64,000 nt of DNA, from positions 1 to 64,000 of the forward strand of contig NZ_JAUCEN010000001.1 in the NCBI RefSeq assembly GCF_030348945.1, in the 5' to 3' direction. Below are positions 56,744 through 64,000 of this stretch, piece after piece. Made by a program: the position numbers and the translations under genes. Positions within the stretch are counted from its first letter, which is position 1; each line of letters starts with the position of its first letter. This DNA is from Peribacillus sp. ACCC06369. GTDB taxonomy: Bacteria > Bacillota > Bacilli > Bacillales > DSM-1321. Under the pieces are notes generated by a model that was not told the origin of the DNA, did not search any database, and worked only from the letters and a program-made list of their open reading frames with translations.

Positions 56744-57268
56744 CTAAAATTTAAACCTAATAACACCACTAATTAATAACAGCACTAATGCAACAAGGAA
56801 TATCACCCCGATTGAAGTTAAAACATTAAGGATTTTATTTGCTTTTGTACTAAACAGCTTACAAAATACAATATAAACTCCAACTCCAATAATTCCACCT
56901 AATGCATTTCCCATAAAGTCAGTTATATCGCTAGCACCTATAGCAAAGATGAATTGCAATACTTCAAATAACAAACTAACTCCTGCTATTACTGCAATCT
57001 TTTTCAAGAAAGACCAATTTGGTTTTAGCATACTGATATAAATTCCAAATGGGATAAATGCAAGTACATTATAGATTATTTCATTAAAATCTATTTGATT
57101 ATTAACATTAGCTGAACCAGCAAAAGGGATTAAGTTGATTTCCCTAAAATCCGGCAAGCCTTGAAATGAAAATTGCATTTTAAAGACTATAATCCATGTT
57201 AATGCAAATAAATATACGGCCAACAAGACAGCAGTTATTTTATTTTGATTATTTTTTAATTTTTCCAT
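56744..57268 (-). CDS. VanZ family membrane protein
   Basis: 174 residues from ATG at 57268, behind GAGG (an in-frame TTG four codons earlier overlaps that site). Membrane helices begin AVLLAVYLFALTWIIVF. The VanZ pattern continues with REINLIPF, EIIYNVLAFIPFGIYI, FEVLQFIFAIGASDITDFMG and NALGGIIGVGVY. VanZ was named for a minor teicoplanin-resistance gene, but most homologues have unknown function. Stands alone. Confidence 0.85.
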   Translation of the reverse strand: MEKLKNNQNKITAVLLAVYLFALTWIIVFKMQFSFQGLPDFREINLIPFAGSANVNNQIDFNEIIYNVLAFIPFGIYISMLKPNWSFLKKIAVIAGVSLLFEVLQFIFAIGASDITDFMGNALGGIIGVGVYIVFCKLFSTKANKILNVLTSIGVIFLVALVLLLISGVIRFKF

Positions 57269-57360
57269 ATATATCCTCAATTCCTAATTCTTTTTCAAAC
57301 TTATAATCTAAGCTTTTATCCTACTTTACACTATGCTATCCATCTCCGAAAATTTTTCAG

Positions 57361-58097
57361 CTATTTCTTCTGATAATTTTTCTCATCTTTTATCGTAGTC
57401 CTGAGAAGAGCCGCAAACTTACTGAGGAAGAACGGAATTACATTTCATCTGATCATGAAGAAGAAAATGAAAAAGAAAAAGAGAAAATTAAATGGGGAAC
57501 CCTCTTTACATATCGAACGGTGTGGGGGTTGATATTAGGTTACTTTTGTACAATTTGGATTTGGAATATTTTCCTGGTCTTCTTACCACTCTATTTAATT
57601 GAAACCTATCATATATCTTTAACGGAGCTAGGTGTCTACGCAAGTATTCCGTATTTAGGTGGTGTTTTGGGCAACATATTTGGTGGATATTTAACGAAGA
57701 AAATGGTGGACCGTGGTATGGCCTCTCCAATGAATTCAAAACGTATCTTAATTTCAACAAGTGCTATATTGACAGCTGTTGTTGTCGTGATTCTTCCGTT
57801 TGTTCATAGTATCATTTTCACCGTTGCCTTAATGACTCTCGCTATCTGTCAGGAGGATCTTGGGCGCTTGCTGCGGACGTTTCACCTACTTCTGTCGTGG
57901 CATCTACTAGTGCAATTATGAGTTTTGGTGGATACTTTGGCGGTGCATTCTCTCCGATTGTAGCAGGTATGATTGTGGACACTACCGGTTCTTACACGTT
58001 AGCATTTATTTCGGGTGGAATTATTGCCGGATGTGCGGCTCTTTGCTTTTGGGGTATTGTGAAAAAGCCTATTGAGGTGAGAACAAATTTCAGATGA
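57361..58097 (+). pseudogene. MFS transporter remnant (ACS-type), 5'-truncated and frameshifted
   Basis: The frame from 57361 encodes the central loop (RSPEKSRKLTEEERNYIS) and helices 7-10 of a sugar-acid/anion symporter-type MFS protein (LGVYASIPYLGGVLGNIFGG). Near 57848 a one-base loss moves the reading to SGGSWALAADVSPTSVVAST and STSAIMSFGGYFGGAFSPIV, ending at 58097. The N-terminal half is absent. Non-functional. Confidence 0.8.
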
Positions 58098-58323
58098 TAA
58101 ACTGTAGCTTGGGCAGCTGGTCCAACCTAAGGTAACATGATCATTACTTGCTCATAAGATAATATAATATTGGCTGTACCATTTTATATTAGAATTGCTG
58201 GGATAATGGAGGTTGTTCAGCTTGTAGAATAAGGTCCCATTTAGGGTCTAAATCTGCAAGTTTTTTTATGTAATCAAAAAAAACAGATTCCAGATAAAAG
58301 TAGTATAAACCATAAAGACTAAT

Positions 58324-58349
58324 GTTATAATAGTAATAACAATTATAAC
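58324..58349 (+). promoter_or_regulatory. toxin-antitoxin promoter and operator
   Basis: An extended -10 (TGTTATAAT, TATAAT at 58326-58331) overlaps the left arm of an inverted repeat GTTATAAT (58324-58331)/ATTATAAC (58342-58349). This is the usual place for autorepression by an AbrB/MazE-type antitoxin. The rest of 58098-58373 shows no gene. Confidence 0.55.
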
Positions 58350-58373
58350 TTTCTTTTGAAGGAGGAATGAATA

Positions 58374-58619
58374 ATGGCCATTAGGAAATTAACTAAAGTC
58401 GGAAATAGCTTGGGTATTACGTTTCCAGTTGAAATGTTGAAAACGGCAAATTTAGCTTTTGGAGACGAATTAGAGGTTGAGTTCAAGGGTGAAGAAATCA
58501 TTTTAAGGAAAAATAAAAATGTGAAATTACCTAAAGGTGTAGATGCGGAATTTATGGAAATGTTATCAGATGTTATTAAAGAACATGACGAAGCATTCAA
58601 GGGTTTGGTGGATAGATAA
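58374..58619 (+). CDS. AbrB/MazE-type antitoxin
   Basis: 81 residues behind AAGGAGG. The SpoVT/AbrB swapped-hairpin domain occupies residues 1-50 (IRKLTKVGNSLGITFPVEML, GDELEVEFKGEEIILRK). The C-terminal helix (DAEFMEMLSDVIKEHDEAFK) would fold over the toxin. It ends one base before the doc gene. It both neutralises Doc and, with the inverted repeat upstream, probably represses the operon. The Phd antitoxin of classical phd-doc is replaced here by an AbrB-type protein. Confidence 0.85.
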   Translation: MAIRKLTKVGNSLGITFPVEMLKTANLAFGDELEVEFKGEEIILRKNKNVKLPKGVDAEFMEMLSDVIKEHDEAFKGLVDR

Positions 58620-58620
58620 T

Positions 58621-59022
58621 ATGACGTTGGATATTATCTATCTTTCCACTAATCAAATTATTGCTATCAATGCCATTCAAATAAAGGTTTATTCTCCTAC
58701 TGAACAAATCGGGGTGAAAGATCCCGGTCTCCTTGATTCTGCAGTGAACAGACCCAGACAAACTGTTTTCGAGAATGATGCTTACCCATCTATTCATGAA
58801 AAGGCTGCAGCCTTATTCGAATCTATTTCTAAAAATCATGCGTTCCACAACGCAAACAAGAGGACAGCACTCGCTTCCCTTATTATGTTTCTGAAGATCA
58901 ATCATTATCAATGGCTAATGGGAATAGAAGAAGAACAGGATTTTGTTGTAGATGTCGTCAATCATAAATATGATTTTAAAGCTATCGCAAGAATCATCCA
59001 AGAGAACATAAAGGCTTTATAA
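58621..59022 (+). CDS. doc: Doc/Fic-family toxin
   Basis: 133 residues from ATG at 58621 (TAATATG junction); a longer frame from 58543 overlaps the antitoxin gene and is discarded. The Fic active site reads HAFHNANKRTALA (His73, Asn77, Asn79, Lys80, Arg81), the Doc variant with NKR. Doc proteins phosphorylate EF-Tu and stop translation. IHEKAAALFESISKNHAFHN is the conserved lead-in. This would act as a plasmid addiction module. Confidence 0.9.
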   Translation: MTLDIIYLSTNQIIAINAIQIKVYSPTEQIGVKDPGLLDSAVNRPRQTVFENDAYPSIHEKAAALFESISKNHAFHNANKRTALASLIMFLKINHYQWLMGIEEEQDFVVDVVNHKYDFKAIARIIQENIKAL

Positions 59023-59157
59023 AAGGGTTCGAGATTCATGGAGGATTTAAGCTATTTGGTCTTCTTTACCGAAGTTTGTATAACATTGGAAAATATAAAG
59101 ATGGAGATATGTAGCAAATTCATGCTGGGCATTGGAATACAATAAATAATTATTCGA

Positions 59158-59197
59158 AAAAGGGAGAACAAGTCGTCTGGATGACTTGTTCCCCCTT
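59158..59197 (+). terminator. terminator after the toxin-antitoxin pair
   Basis: AAAGGGAGAACAAGTC and GACTTGTTCCCCCTTT form a long stem with one mismatch. Confidence 0.65.
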
Positions 59198-59238
59198 TAA
59201 ATCTCATGACTATGTATACTTATAATAATTTGTGGTAG

Positions 59239-59268
59239 TTGGCGCTGTTAGTGGTAAAATTATATAAT
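59239..59268 (+). promoter_or_regulatory. sigma-A promoter of the LacI-type gene
   Basis: TTGGCG (59239-59244), 18 nt, TATAAT (59263-59268), followed by the gene starting at 59320. Confidence 0.55.
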
Positions 59269-59319
59269 AAAAGAATGATGATAAAACTCATAATCCGTGT
59301 ATATTTGGAGGGAAGATTC

Positions 59320-60315
59320 TTGAAGAAAAAATCGGTCAATGCGATGGAGGTTGCGAAATTAGCCAATGTTTCCCAGTCGACGGTTTCGCGTGTGTTTACT
59401 CCAGGATCGAATGTGTCTGAAAAGACCAAGAGAAAAGTGAAGGAAGCCGCATCAACTTTAGGTTATCGGCCGAATGCTTTTGCCAGGGGATTGATTATGA
59501 ACAAATCAAACATGATTGGACTGGCCATGAAAGATATCCAAAATCCGTTTTACCATGAAGTTTTAGGGAAATTTTCTAAGGGGCTTCGCGAAAAGGGATA
59601 TCATGTATTGTTTGTTTATACCGAAAATGATGAGATTCAACAAGAGGAGATTGCCCAATTTCTTGAATACAATGTAGAAGGTGTTATTGTAACGGATGCC
59701 TTTTTGTCCTCCAATGTGGTTTCCCATCTCCATGAAAACAACATACCTGTTATTTTATTTAACCGATACAGTAAAGACATTCCGTGTCACTCCGTAAGCT
59801 GTGATAATTATACGGCTAGTAAGCGGATTGGTGAATACCTGCTTGAACAAGGGTACAGCAAATTAGCCTTCATTACGGGTCGGAAGAATACATCGACCAG
59901 TCAAGATCGGCAAAGAGGATTTTGTGAGTTTTTAAAGTCAAAAGGGATTGATCCGGTCATTGAAGAAGGGGACTATACGTATGATGGGGCCTATGAAGCC
60001 GCATTAAAGTTATTGACACGAGAAGATCGGCCTGAGGTCATTTTCGGAGCAAATGATATAACCGCTTTAGGCGCAATAGATGCAGCGAAAACGTTAAATT
60101 TATCCATTCCTGAGGATATTGCCATTGTTGGATTTGATAACATTCAAATGGCTTCATGGCCGTCTTATTCGCTCACTACATGGGAACAGCCTGTCGATGA
60201 AATGATTGAATTAACCATCAATACTCTATTAATCGAAATGAACCAAAAGGGTTCCAATTCCAAACCAACTCTAGTATCAGGGAGATTGATCGAAAGAAAG
60301 ACAACAAAATCTTAA
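59320..60315 (+). CDS. LacI/GalR-family transcriptional regulator
   Basis: 332 residues from TTG behind GGAGGGAAG; the longer frame from 59239 would include the promoter. The N-terminal HTH is AMEVAKLANVSQSTVSRVF with the hinge NAFARGLIMNKSNMIGL. A periplasmic-binding-protein-type effector domain follows, ending FDNIQMASWPSYSLTTWEQP. It precedes the dehydrogenase and permease genes, whose upstream region carries two palindromes typical of LacI-family operators. The effector is probably their substrate. Confidence 0.9.
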   Translation: MKKKSVNAMEVAKLANVSQSTVSRVFTPGSNVSEKTKRKVKEAASTLGYRPNAFARGLIMNKSNMIGLAMKDIQNPFYHEVLGKFSKGLREKGYHVLFVYTENDEIQQEEIAQFLEYNVEGVIVTDAFLSSNVVSHLHENNIPVILFNRYSKDIPCHSVSCDNYTASKRIGEYLLEQGYSKLAFITGRKNTSTSQDRQRGFCEFLKSKGIDPVIEEGDYTYDGAYEAALKLLTREDRPEVIFGANDITALGAIDAAKTLNLSIPEDIAIVGFDNIQMASWPSYSLTTWEQPVDEMIELTINTLLIEMNQKGSNSKPTLVSGRLIERKTTKS

Positions 60316-60329
60316 ACTTTTAAAAAAAC

Positions 60330-60358
60330 TTGACAGATGAAAGCGATTTATTTATTCT
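60330..60358 (+). promoter_or_regulatory. promoter with embedded cre-like site
   Basis: TTGACA (60330-60335), 17 nt, TATTCT (60353-60358). Between the two boxes ATGAAAGCGATTTATT (60337-60352) matches the CcpA cre consensus at 14 of 16 positions, so catabolite repression is likely. Confidence 0.55.
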
Positions 60359-60398
60359 ATGTTTAGAAGATTTCATCAATTCTTAATTTCCCCCATTC

Positions 60399-60418
60399 AA
60401 ATGCATACGTATTCATTT
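60399..60418. promoter_or_regulatory. LacI-type operator O1
   Basis: AAATGCATACGTATTCATTT is a palindrome with one mismatched pair. Its centre lies 44 bp (about four helical turns) from that of O2, which would allow cooperative binding or looping. Confidence 0.7.
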
Positions 60419-60441
60419 TGGGTGGGGTAATAGTTAACTGA

Positions 60442-60463
60442 AAAATGCATACGTATGCATTTT
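60442..60463. promoter_or_regulatory. LacI-type operator O2 (perfect palindrome)
   Basis: AAAATGCATA CGTATGCATTTT is a perfect 22-bp palindrome, sharing the ATGCATACGTAT core with O1. It lies downstream of the promoter and 44 bp before the gene, so a bound regulator would block elongation. Confidence 0.8.
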
Positions 60464-60506
60464 GATGGTTTTAATCATAGGTTTTTCAAAAACAAGGAGG
60501 ATTTAT

Positions 60507-61799
60507 ATGGCAACTTATTTAAAGCAAGGTAAAGCACAGGAAGAAATTGCACAAAATGACGCACAAGTATCAGATACGGTACGTCAAACGATACTAAAAA
60601 TTGAGCAAGAAGGCGACGCGGCAGTTAGAGAATTATCTGAAAAATTCGACAAGTGGTCACCGGAAAGCTTCCGATTAACTGATGAGCAAATTGGAGAAAT
60701 CATTAGCCAGGTTCCTGATCAGACCATTGAAGACATAAAGTTTGCGCAAAGTAATGTGAAGCGATTTGCAGAAGAGCAAAGGAAGTCCATGATTGATATC
60801 GAGGTAGAAACACTTCCTGGTGTAATCCTTGGTCATAAAAATATTCCGGTCAATAGTGTTGGCTGCTATATTCCTGGTGGGCGTTATCCAATGGTAGCAT
60901 CGGCCCATATGAGTGTATTAACGGCTAAAGTAGCAGGAGTCAAACGAGTAATTGCATGCACACCTCCTATAGGTGGGGAAATCCCTGCAGCAACTGTAGC
61001 TGCAATGCATATGGCGGGAGCCGATGAGATTTATATACTCGGTGGCATTCAAGCAATGGCTGCAATGGCTGTCGGAACTGATACTATAAAATCCGTTGAT
61101 ATGATCGTCGGACCAGGCAATGCATTCGTTGCTGAAGCAAAACGACAACTATACGGACGCGTGGGAATCGATCTTTTCGCCGGTCCTACAGAAACACTAG
61201 TCGTAGCTGATGAAACGGCTGATGCAGAAATGATTGCTACGGATATTCTAGGGCAAGGGGAGCACGGTCCGACTTCGCCTGGGGCATTGATTACTACTTC
61301 TCGTAAACTAGCAGAAGAAACTGTTGTTGAAATTGAGCGACAATTGGGAGTTCTTAAGACAGCAGACGTGGCCCGTGTTTCTTGGGAGGATTATGGCGTT
61401 ATCATCCTGGTTGATACCATAGATGAAGCAGTACTTGAAGCAAACCGACTAGCATTTGAACATGTTGAAATTCTTACGGAAAATCCGGACTACTTCCTTG
61501 AAAATATGACTAATTACGGCTGCCTATTCCTGGGACCTGAAACAAACGTTGCATACGGGGATAAAGTTATTGGCACAAACCATACATTGCCAACAAAAGG
61601 TTCTGCACGATATACCGGTGGTTTATGGGTCGGTAAATTCTTGAAGACTGTTACCTATCAAAAAGTAGCGGAAGAAGCCAGTGCCATGATTGGGGAATAT
61701 GCTGCGCGCCTTTGCCAATTAGAGAATTTTGCTGGACATGCTGAACAAGCCCTTCTTCGTGTACGTCGTTATGGTAAAGTACCGGTTAATAACAAGTAA
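60507..61799 (+). CDS. hisD: histidinol-dehydrogenase-family enzyme, probably catabolic (HpsN-like)
   Basis: 430 residues from ATG at 60507, with AAGGAGG 6-7 nt upstream. All zinc and catalytic residues of the HisD fold are visible by alignment: Gln250 and His253 (GQGEHG), catalytic Glu318-His319 (FEHVEI), Asp352 (YGDKV), His359 (NHTLPT) and His411 (GHAEQ). NAD-site stretches are [14 protein letters not shown] and DLFAGPTET. No his genes are nearby. Control by a LacI regulator and a cre site, and a GntP permease next door, argue for catabolism of a hydroxylated acid, as for HpsN (dihydroxypropanesulfonate dehydrogenase). The symbol marks the family, not proven histidine synthesis. Confidence 0.85.
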   Translation: MATYLKQGKAQEEIAQNDAQVSDTVRQTILKIEQEGDAAVRELSEKFDKWSPESFRLTDEQIGEIISQVPDQTIEDIKFAQSNVKRFAEEQRKSMIDIEVETLPGVILGHKNIPVNSVGCYIPGGRYPMVASAHMSVLTAKVAGVKRVIACTPPIGGEIPAATVAAMHMAGADEIYILGGIQAMAAMAVGTDTIKSVDMIVGPGNAFVAEAKRQLYGRVGIDLFAGPTETLVVADETADAEMIATDILGQGEHGPTSPGALITTSRKLAEETVVEIERQLGVLKTADVARVSWEDYGVIILVDTIDEAVLEANRLAFEHVEILTENPDYFLENMTNYGCLFLGPETNVAYGDKVIGTNHTLPTKGSARYTGGLWVGKFLKTVTYQKVAEEASAMIGEYAARLCQLENFAGHAEQALLRVRRYGKVPVNNK

Positions 61800-61827
61800 A
61801 AAAGGATAGATAAATTAACTAGTGAAA

Positions 61828-61866
61828 GAGGATACATAAGCTTTTTATGGCATCCTCTCTCTCTTT
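61828..61866 (+). terminator. hairpin terminator or attenuator
   Basis: GAGGAT and ATCCTC arms, with further pairing CATAAGC/TTATGG inside, followed by TCTCTCTTTT. Confidence 0.55.
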
Positions 61867-61960
61867 TAAAAAATGCGCGCTCATTTTTGAATTTGATTTT
61901 GCTGAAAGTGCAGCTATTGGGGGAAAGCACACGCAAGACAATTTAAAATTTTACAAAATA

Positions 61961-61976
61961 CAGAAAACGCTTACAA
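61961..61976 (+). promoter_or_regulatory. cre-like site upstream of the permease
   Basis: CAGAAAACGCTTACAA matches the CcpA cre consensus at 14 of 16 positions, about 145 bp before the permease start. The remaining 61800-62119 shows no gene. Confidence 0.5.
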
Positions 61977-62119
61977 AATAAACCAAACAAGTAAAAAGAA
62001 TTTCTGAGTGATTCAATTTACAACTAACGAAGCGTTCACGATTCAATTTTGTGGTTTGAATATCCTAAGGAAAAAGAAGGAAAACGCATCTAGGTTTTAA
62101 GCGATATAGGGGGGAAATA

Positions 62120-63556
62120 ATGGATTTATTCATCATAATACTTGCTTTAGGGCTATTAATGTTTATTGCTTACCGTGGTTTTTCTGTCATTCTTTTTGCA
62201 CCACTTTGTGCGTTACTTGCTGTCATTCTAACAGAGCCCAGCTATGTTTTGCCGTTCTTCTCTAATATTTTTATGGAGAAGATGGTTGGATTTATTAAAA
62301 ACTACTTTCCTGTCTTTTTGTTAGGAGCTGTTTTTGGAAAGTTAGTCGAAATGTCGGGGATTGCTGAGTCTATCGCCAAGACGATTGTGAAACTAGTCGG
62401 CAAAAAAAGAGCAATTTTAGCAGTTGTCCTAATGTGTGCCATATTAACTTACAGTGGAGTGAGTTTGTTCGTGGTTGCATTTGCAGTATATCCATTTGCT
62501 GCTAATCTTTTCCGAGAAGCCAATATTCCTAAACGGCTTATTCCAGGGACGATTGCTTTAGGAGCATTATCGTTTACAATGGATGCGCTGCCGGGAACAC
62601 CGCAAATCCAAAATGTAATTCCTACTTCTTATTTTAAGACAGATATATATGCAGCACCGGTATTGGGAATTATTGGATCAATTTTCGTTTTATCTATGGG
62701 TATGCTTTACTTGGAAAGACGTCGTAAAAAAGCTCAAGAAGCGGGTGAAGGTTATTTAGGATTTAATGGAGATGGAGGAGAAACGGCAGTTGCTGCAGAA
62801 ACAGTCAATCCATTAACGGTTCCTTTAGCTGTTAATACAAGTCTAGGACGACAAATATTTGCATTTATACCGCTAGTATTAGTGGGTGTGGCGAATAAAA
62901 TTTTTACTATTTCTATTCCGAAATGGTATCCAGAGGGATTTGACTTTTCAAAGATAGGATTAGATTTGTTTGGGAAAGTAGATCTTGCGACAGTTACAGG
63001 TATTTGGTCTGTTGAACTAGCTCTAGTATTAGGTATTATTGCAACAGTTGCTTACGATTGGGGACGTGTTATAACAGGGTTCCAACAGGGCATTAATGCC
63101 AGTATTGGTGGAGCGTTACTAGCAGCTATGAATACTGCTTCTGAATATGGATTTGGTGGGGTCATCGCTTCATTACCAGGATTCGCAACTGTACGTGATG
63201 GTATTTCACACACTTTTACGAATCCACTTGTAAATGGGGCCGTTACAACAAACGTGTTATCTGGTATTACTGGTTCTTCGTCTGGTGGAATGGGAATTGC
63301 GCTTAGTGCAATGGGAGATAAGTATATACAAGCTATTAATCAATATAATATTCCTCCCGAAGTAATGCACCGTGTCATAGCAATGGCATCAGGCGGGATG
63401 GATTCGTTACCTCATAACGGCGCTGTTATAACCTTACTTGCGGTTACAGGCTTAACACACAAACAATCATATGGAGATATCTTTGTGATTACAATTTTTA
63501 AGACACTAGCAGCATTTGTAATTATTCTAGTCTACAGCTTAACTGGATTAGTCTAA
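62120..63556 (+). CDS. GntP-family permease
   Basis: 478-residue membrane protein behind AGGGGGGAA, with about 12 hydrophobic segments starting LFIIILALGLLMFIAYRGFS. GntP-type landmarks are FPVFLLGAVFGKLVEMSGIA, SFTMDALPGTPQIQNVIPTS, the loop NTASEYGFGGVIASLPGF, GITGSSSGGMGIALSAMG and GGMDSLPHNGAVITLLAVTG. The family imports gluconate or related hydroxy-acids. Together with the upstream dehydrogenase it suggests uptake and oxidation of the inducer of the LacI-type regulator. Confidence 0.9.
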   Translation: MDLFIIILALGLLMFIAYRGFSVILFAPLCALLAVILTEPSYVLPFFSNIFMEKMVGFIKNYFPVFLLGAVFGKLVEMSGIAESIAKTIVKLVGKKRAILAVVLMCAILTYSGVSLFVVAFAVYPFAANLFREANIPKRLIPGTIALGALSFTMDALPGTPQIQNVIPTSYFKTDIYAAPVLGIIGSIFVLSMGMLYLERRRKKAQEAGEGYLGFNGDGGETAVAAETVNPLTVPLAVNTSLGRQIFAFIPLVLVGVANKIFTISIPKWYPEGFDFSKIGLDLFGKVDLATVTGIWSVELALVLGIIATVAYDWGRVITGFQQGINASIGGALLAAMNTASEYGFGGVIASLPGFATVRDGISHTFTNPLVNGAVTTNVLSGITGSSSGGMGIALSAMGDKYIQAINQYNIPPEVMHRVIAMASGGMDSLPHNGAVITLLAVTGLTHKQSYGDIFVITIFKTLAAFVIILVYSLTGLV

Positions 63557-63624
63557 TCATAAAAAGGAATTAGAAGATCATGATAAATTGTACTTAAAGT
63601 AACGATACTTTACTTCAATACCAG

Positions 63625-63651
63625 GAGCTGATTAGCAGCTCTTTTTTTTTT
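63625..63651 (+). terminator. strong terminator after the permease
   Basis: GAGCTG-ATTAG-CAGCTC followed by ten T. Confidence 0.85.
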
Positions 63652-63835
63652 GAAAACAAATAAGCCCTCCATATTCTAATTTTTGAAGGACGAAAATGTA
63701 CTATGTCGTTATTTTATCTGGTTACGCAGTTTGTTTTTCAGATGGAGCGATTGTATAGCCCATATTTGGATAATGTACCATAAACCTCGGTAGAATATAA
63801 GTTTTGGGTTTGAAATAAAGTCAATATGCTATTAC

Positions 63836-63869
63836 TTCAAAAAGCGCACCCCAAATCGGAATGCGCTTT
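63836..63869 (-). terminator. terminator of the aldehyde dehydrogenase gene
   Basis: AAAGCGCA and TGCGCTTT pair; on the minus strand TTTTTGAAG follows. Confidence 0.7.
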
Positions 63870-63879
63870 AAAAAACATA

Positions 63880-64000
63880 TCAAAGACCAAGTGAAATATA
63901 TTTAAGCTCTAGGAATTCATCCAATCCCCAATGTCCACCTTCGCGACCAAGGCCACTTTCTTTAAAGCCGCCAAACGGTGCTTGTGCAACAGAAGGAAGT
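63880..64000 (-). CDS. aldehyde dehydrogenase, C-terminal end (runs off the window)
   Basis: The last 39 codons read [20 protein letters not shown] then [34 protein letters not shown] is the signature end of NAD(P)-dependent aldehyde dehydrogenases of the succinate-semialdehyde type. It converges with the permease gene. A semialdehyde could be a later intermediate of the same catabolic route; this is inference. Confidence 0.85.
   Translation of the reverse strand, partial: LPSVAQAPFGGFKESGLGREGGHWGLDEFLELKYISLGL

Overview
The window reads as part of a large, low-GC plasmid from an endospore-forming Bacillaceae (Bacillus/Peribacillus type; the genus is a guess). The evidence is strong AGGAGG-type ribosome binding sites, frequent TTG/GTG starts, Bacillus-type families (a YrzF-like kinase group, Ktr potassium uptake, an sps-like rhamnose operon, collagen-like spore-surface proteins), sigma-K-like promoters and cre-like sites. 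A replication/partition module in the middle (about 27.6-39 kb) indicates a plasmid. No rRNA, tRNA or CRISPR array was seen.

Layout. 0-0.4 kb: 5' part of a collagen-like gene (minus strand). 1.6-16.3 kb: surface-sugar genes separated by long decayed stretches: a malate/lactate-dehydrogenase-family enzyme, a GT2 glycosyltransferase, an HpcH/HpaI-type aldolase, a WbsX-type glycosyltransferase, a methyltransferase, a DegT aminotransferase with a NeuD-type acyltransferase, and a complete dTDP-rhamnose operon in the order of B. subtilis spsIJKL. 16.7-20.6 kb: two small beta-rich proteins flanking a YibE/F-type membrane pair. 20.8-27.2 kb: a ktrB-type K+ transporter, small DNA-binding proteins, and remnants of a serine resolvase, two tyrosine-recombinase copies and small frameshifted genes. 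27.6-39 kb: plasmid maintenance: ParM-like ATPase and partner, a repeat-rich control/centromere-like region, a candidate Rep protein, twelve iterons, and two HTH genes. 40.6-56 kb: a surface-protein and kinase island: a three-domain CarboxypepD_reg-like protein, an intact IS3-family element, three collagen-like genes, four YrzF-like small kinases, two HipA-type kinases, a GT4 glycosyltransferase and a NUDIX hydrolase. 56.7-64 kb: VanZ-like protein, a broken MFS gene, an AbrB/Doc toxin-antitoxin pair, and a LacI-controlled catabolic block (HisD-type dehydrogenase, GntP permease, edge of an aldehyde dehydrogenase).

How it fits together. The most striking signal is a shared promoter, TT(G/A)TCCAATC - 16 or 17 nt - CATAnnnTA, in front of all four collagen-like genes. 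A closely related promoter precedes the CarboxypepD_reg-like gene, and weaker versions precede a small beta-rich protein and the NUDIX-GT4-HipA operon. The -10 fits sigma K, the late mother-cell sigma factor. The upstream box is not the usual sigma-K -35 and may be an activator site. My inference is that the plasmid carries a spore-surface module: filament-forming collagen-like proteins, sugars to decorate them, and an expanded set of small kinases that may phosphorylate surface proteins. One of the four YrzF-like kinases has lost its catalytic Asp.

Limits. Families were assigned by reading motifs, without database searches. Starts were chosen from Shine-Dalgarno spacing and, for the collagen-like genes, from the predicted transcription start. 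Several thousand bases (about 0.5-1.5, 5.0-7.0, 8.8-11.0, 26.2-27.0, 39.1-40.5 and 46-47.2 kb) hold only remnants or nothing I can recognise.
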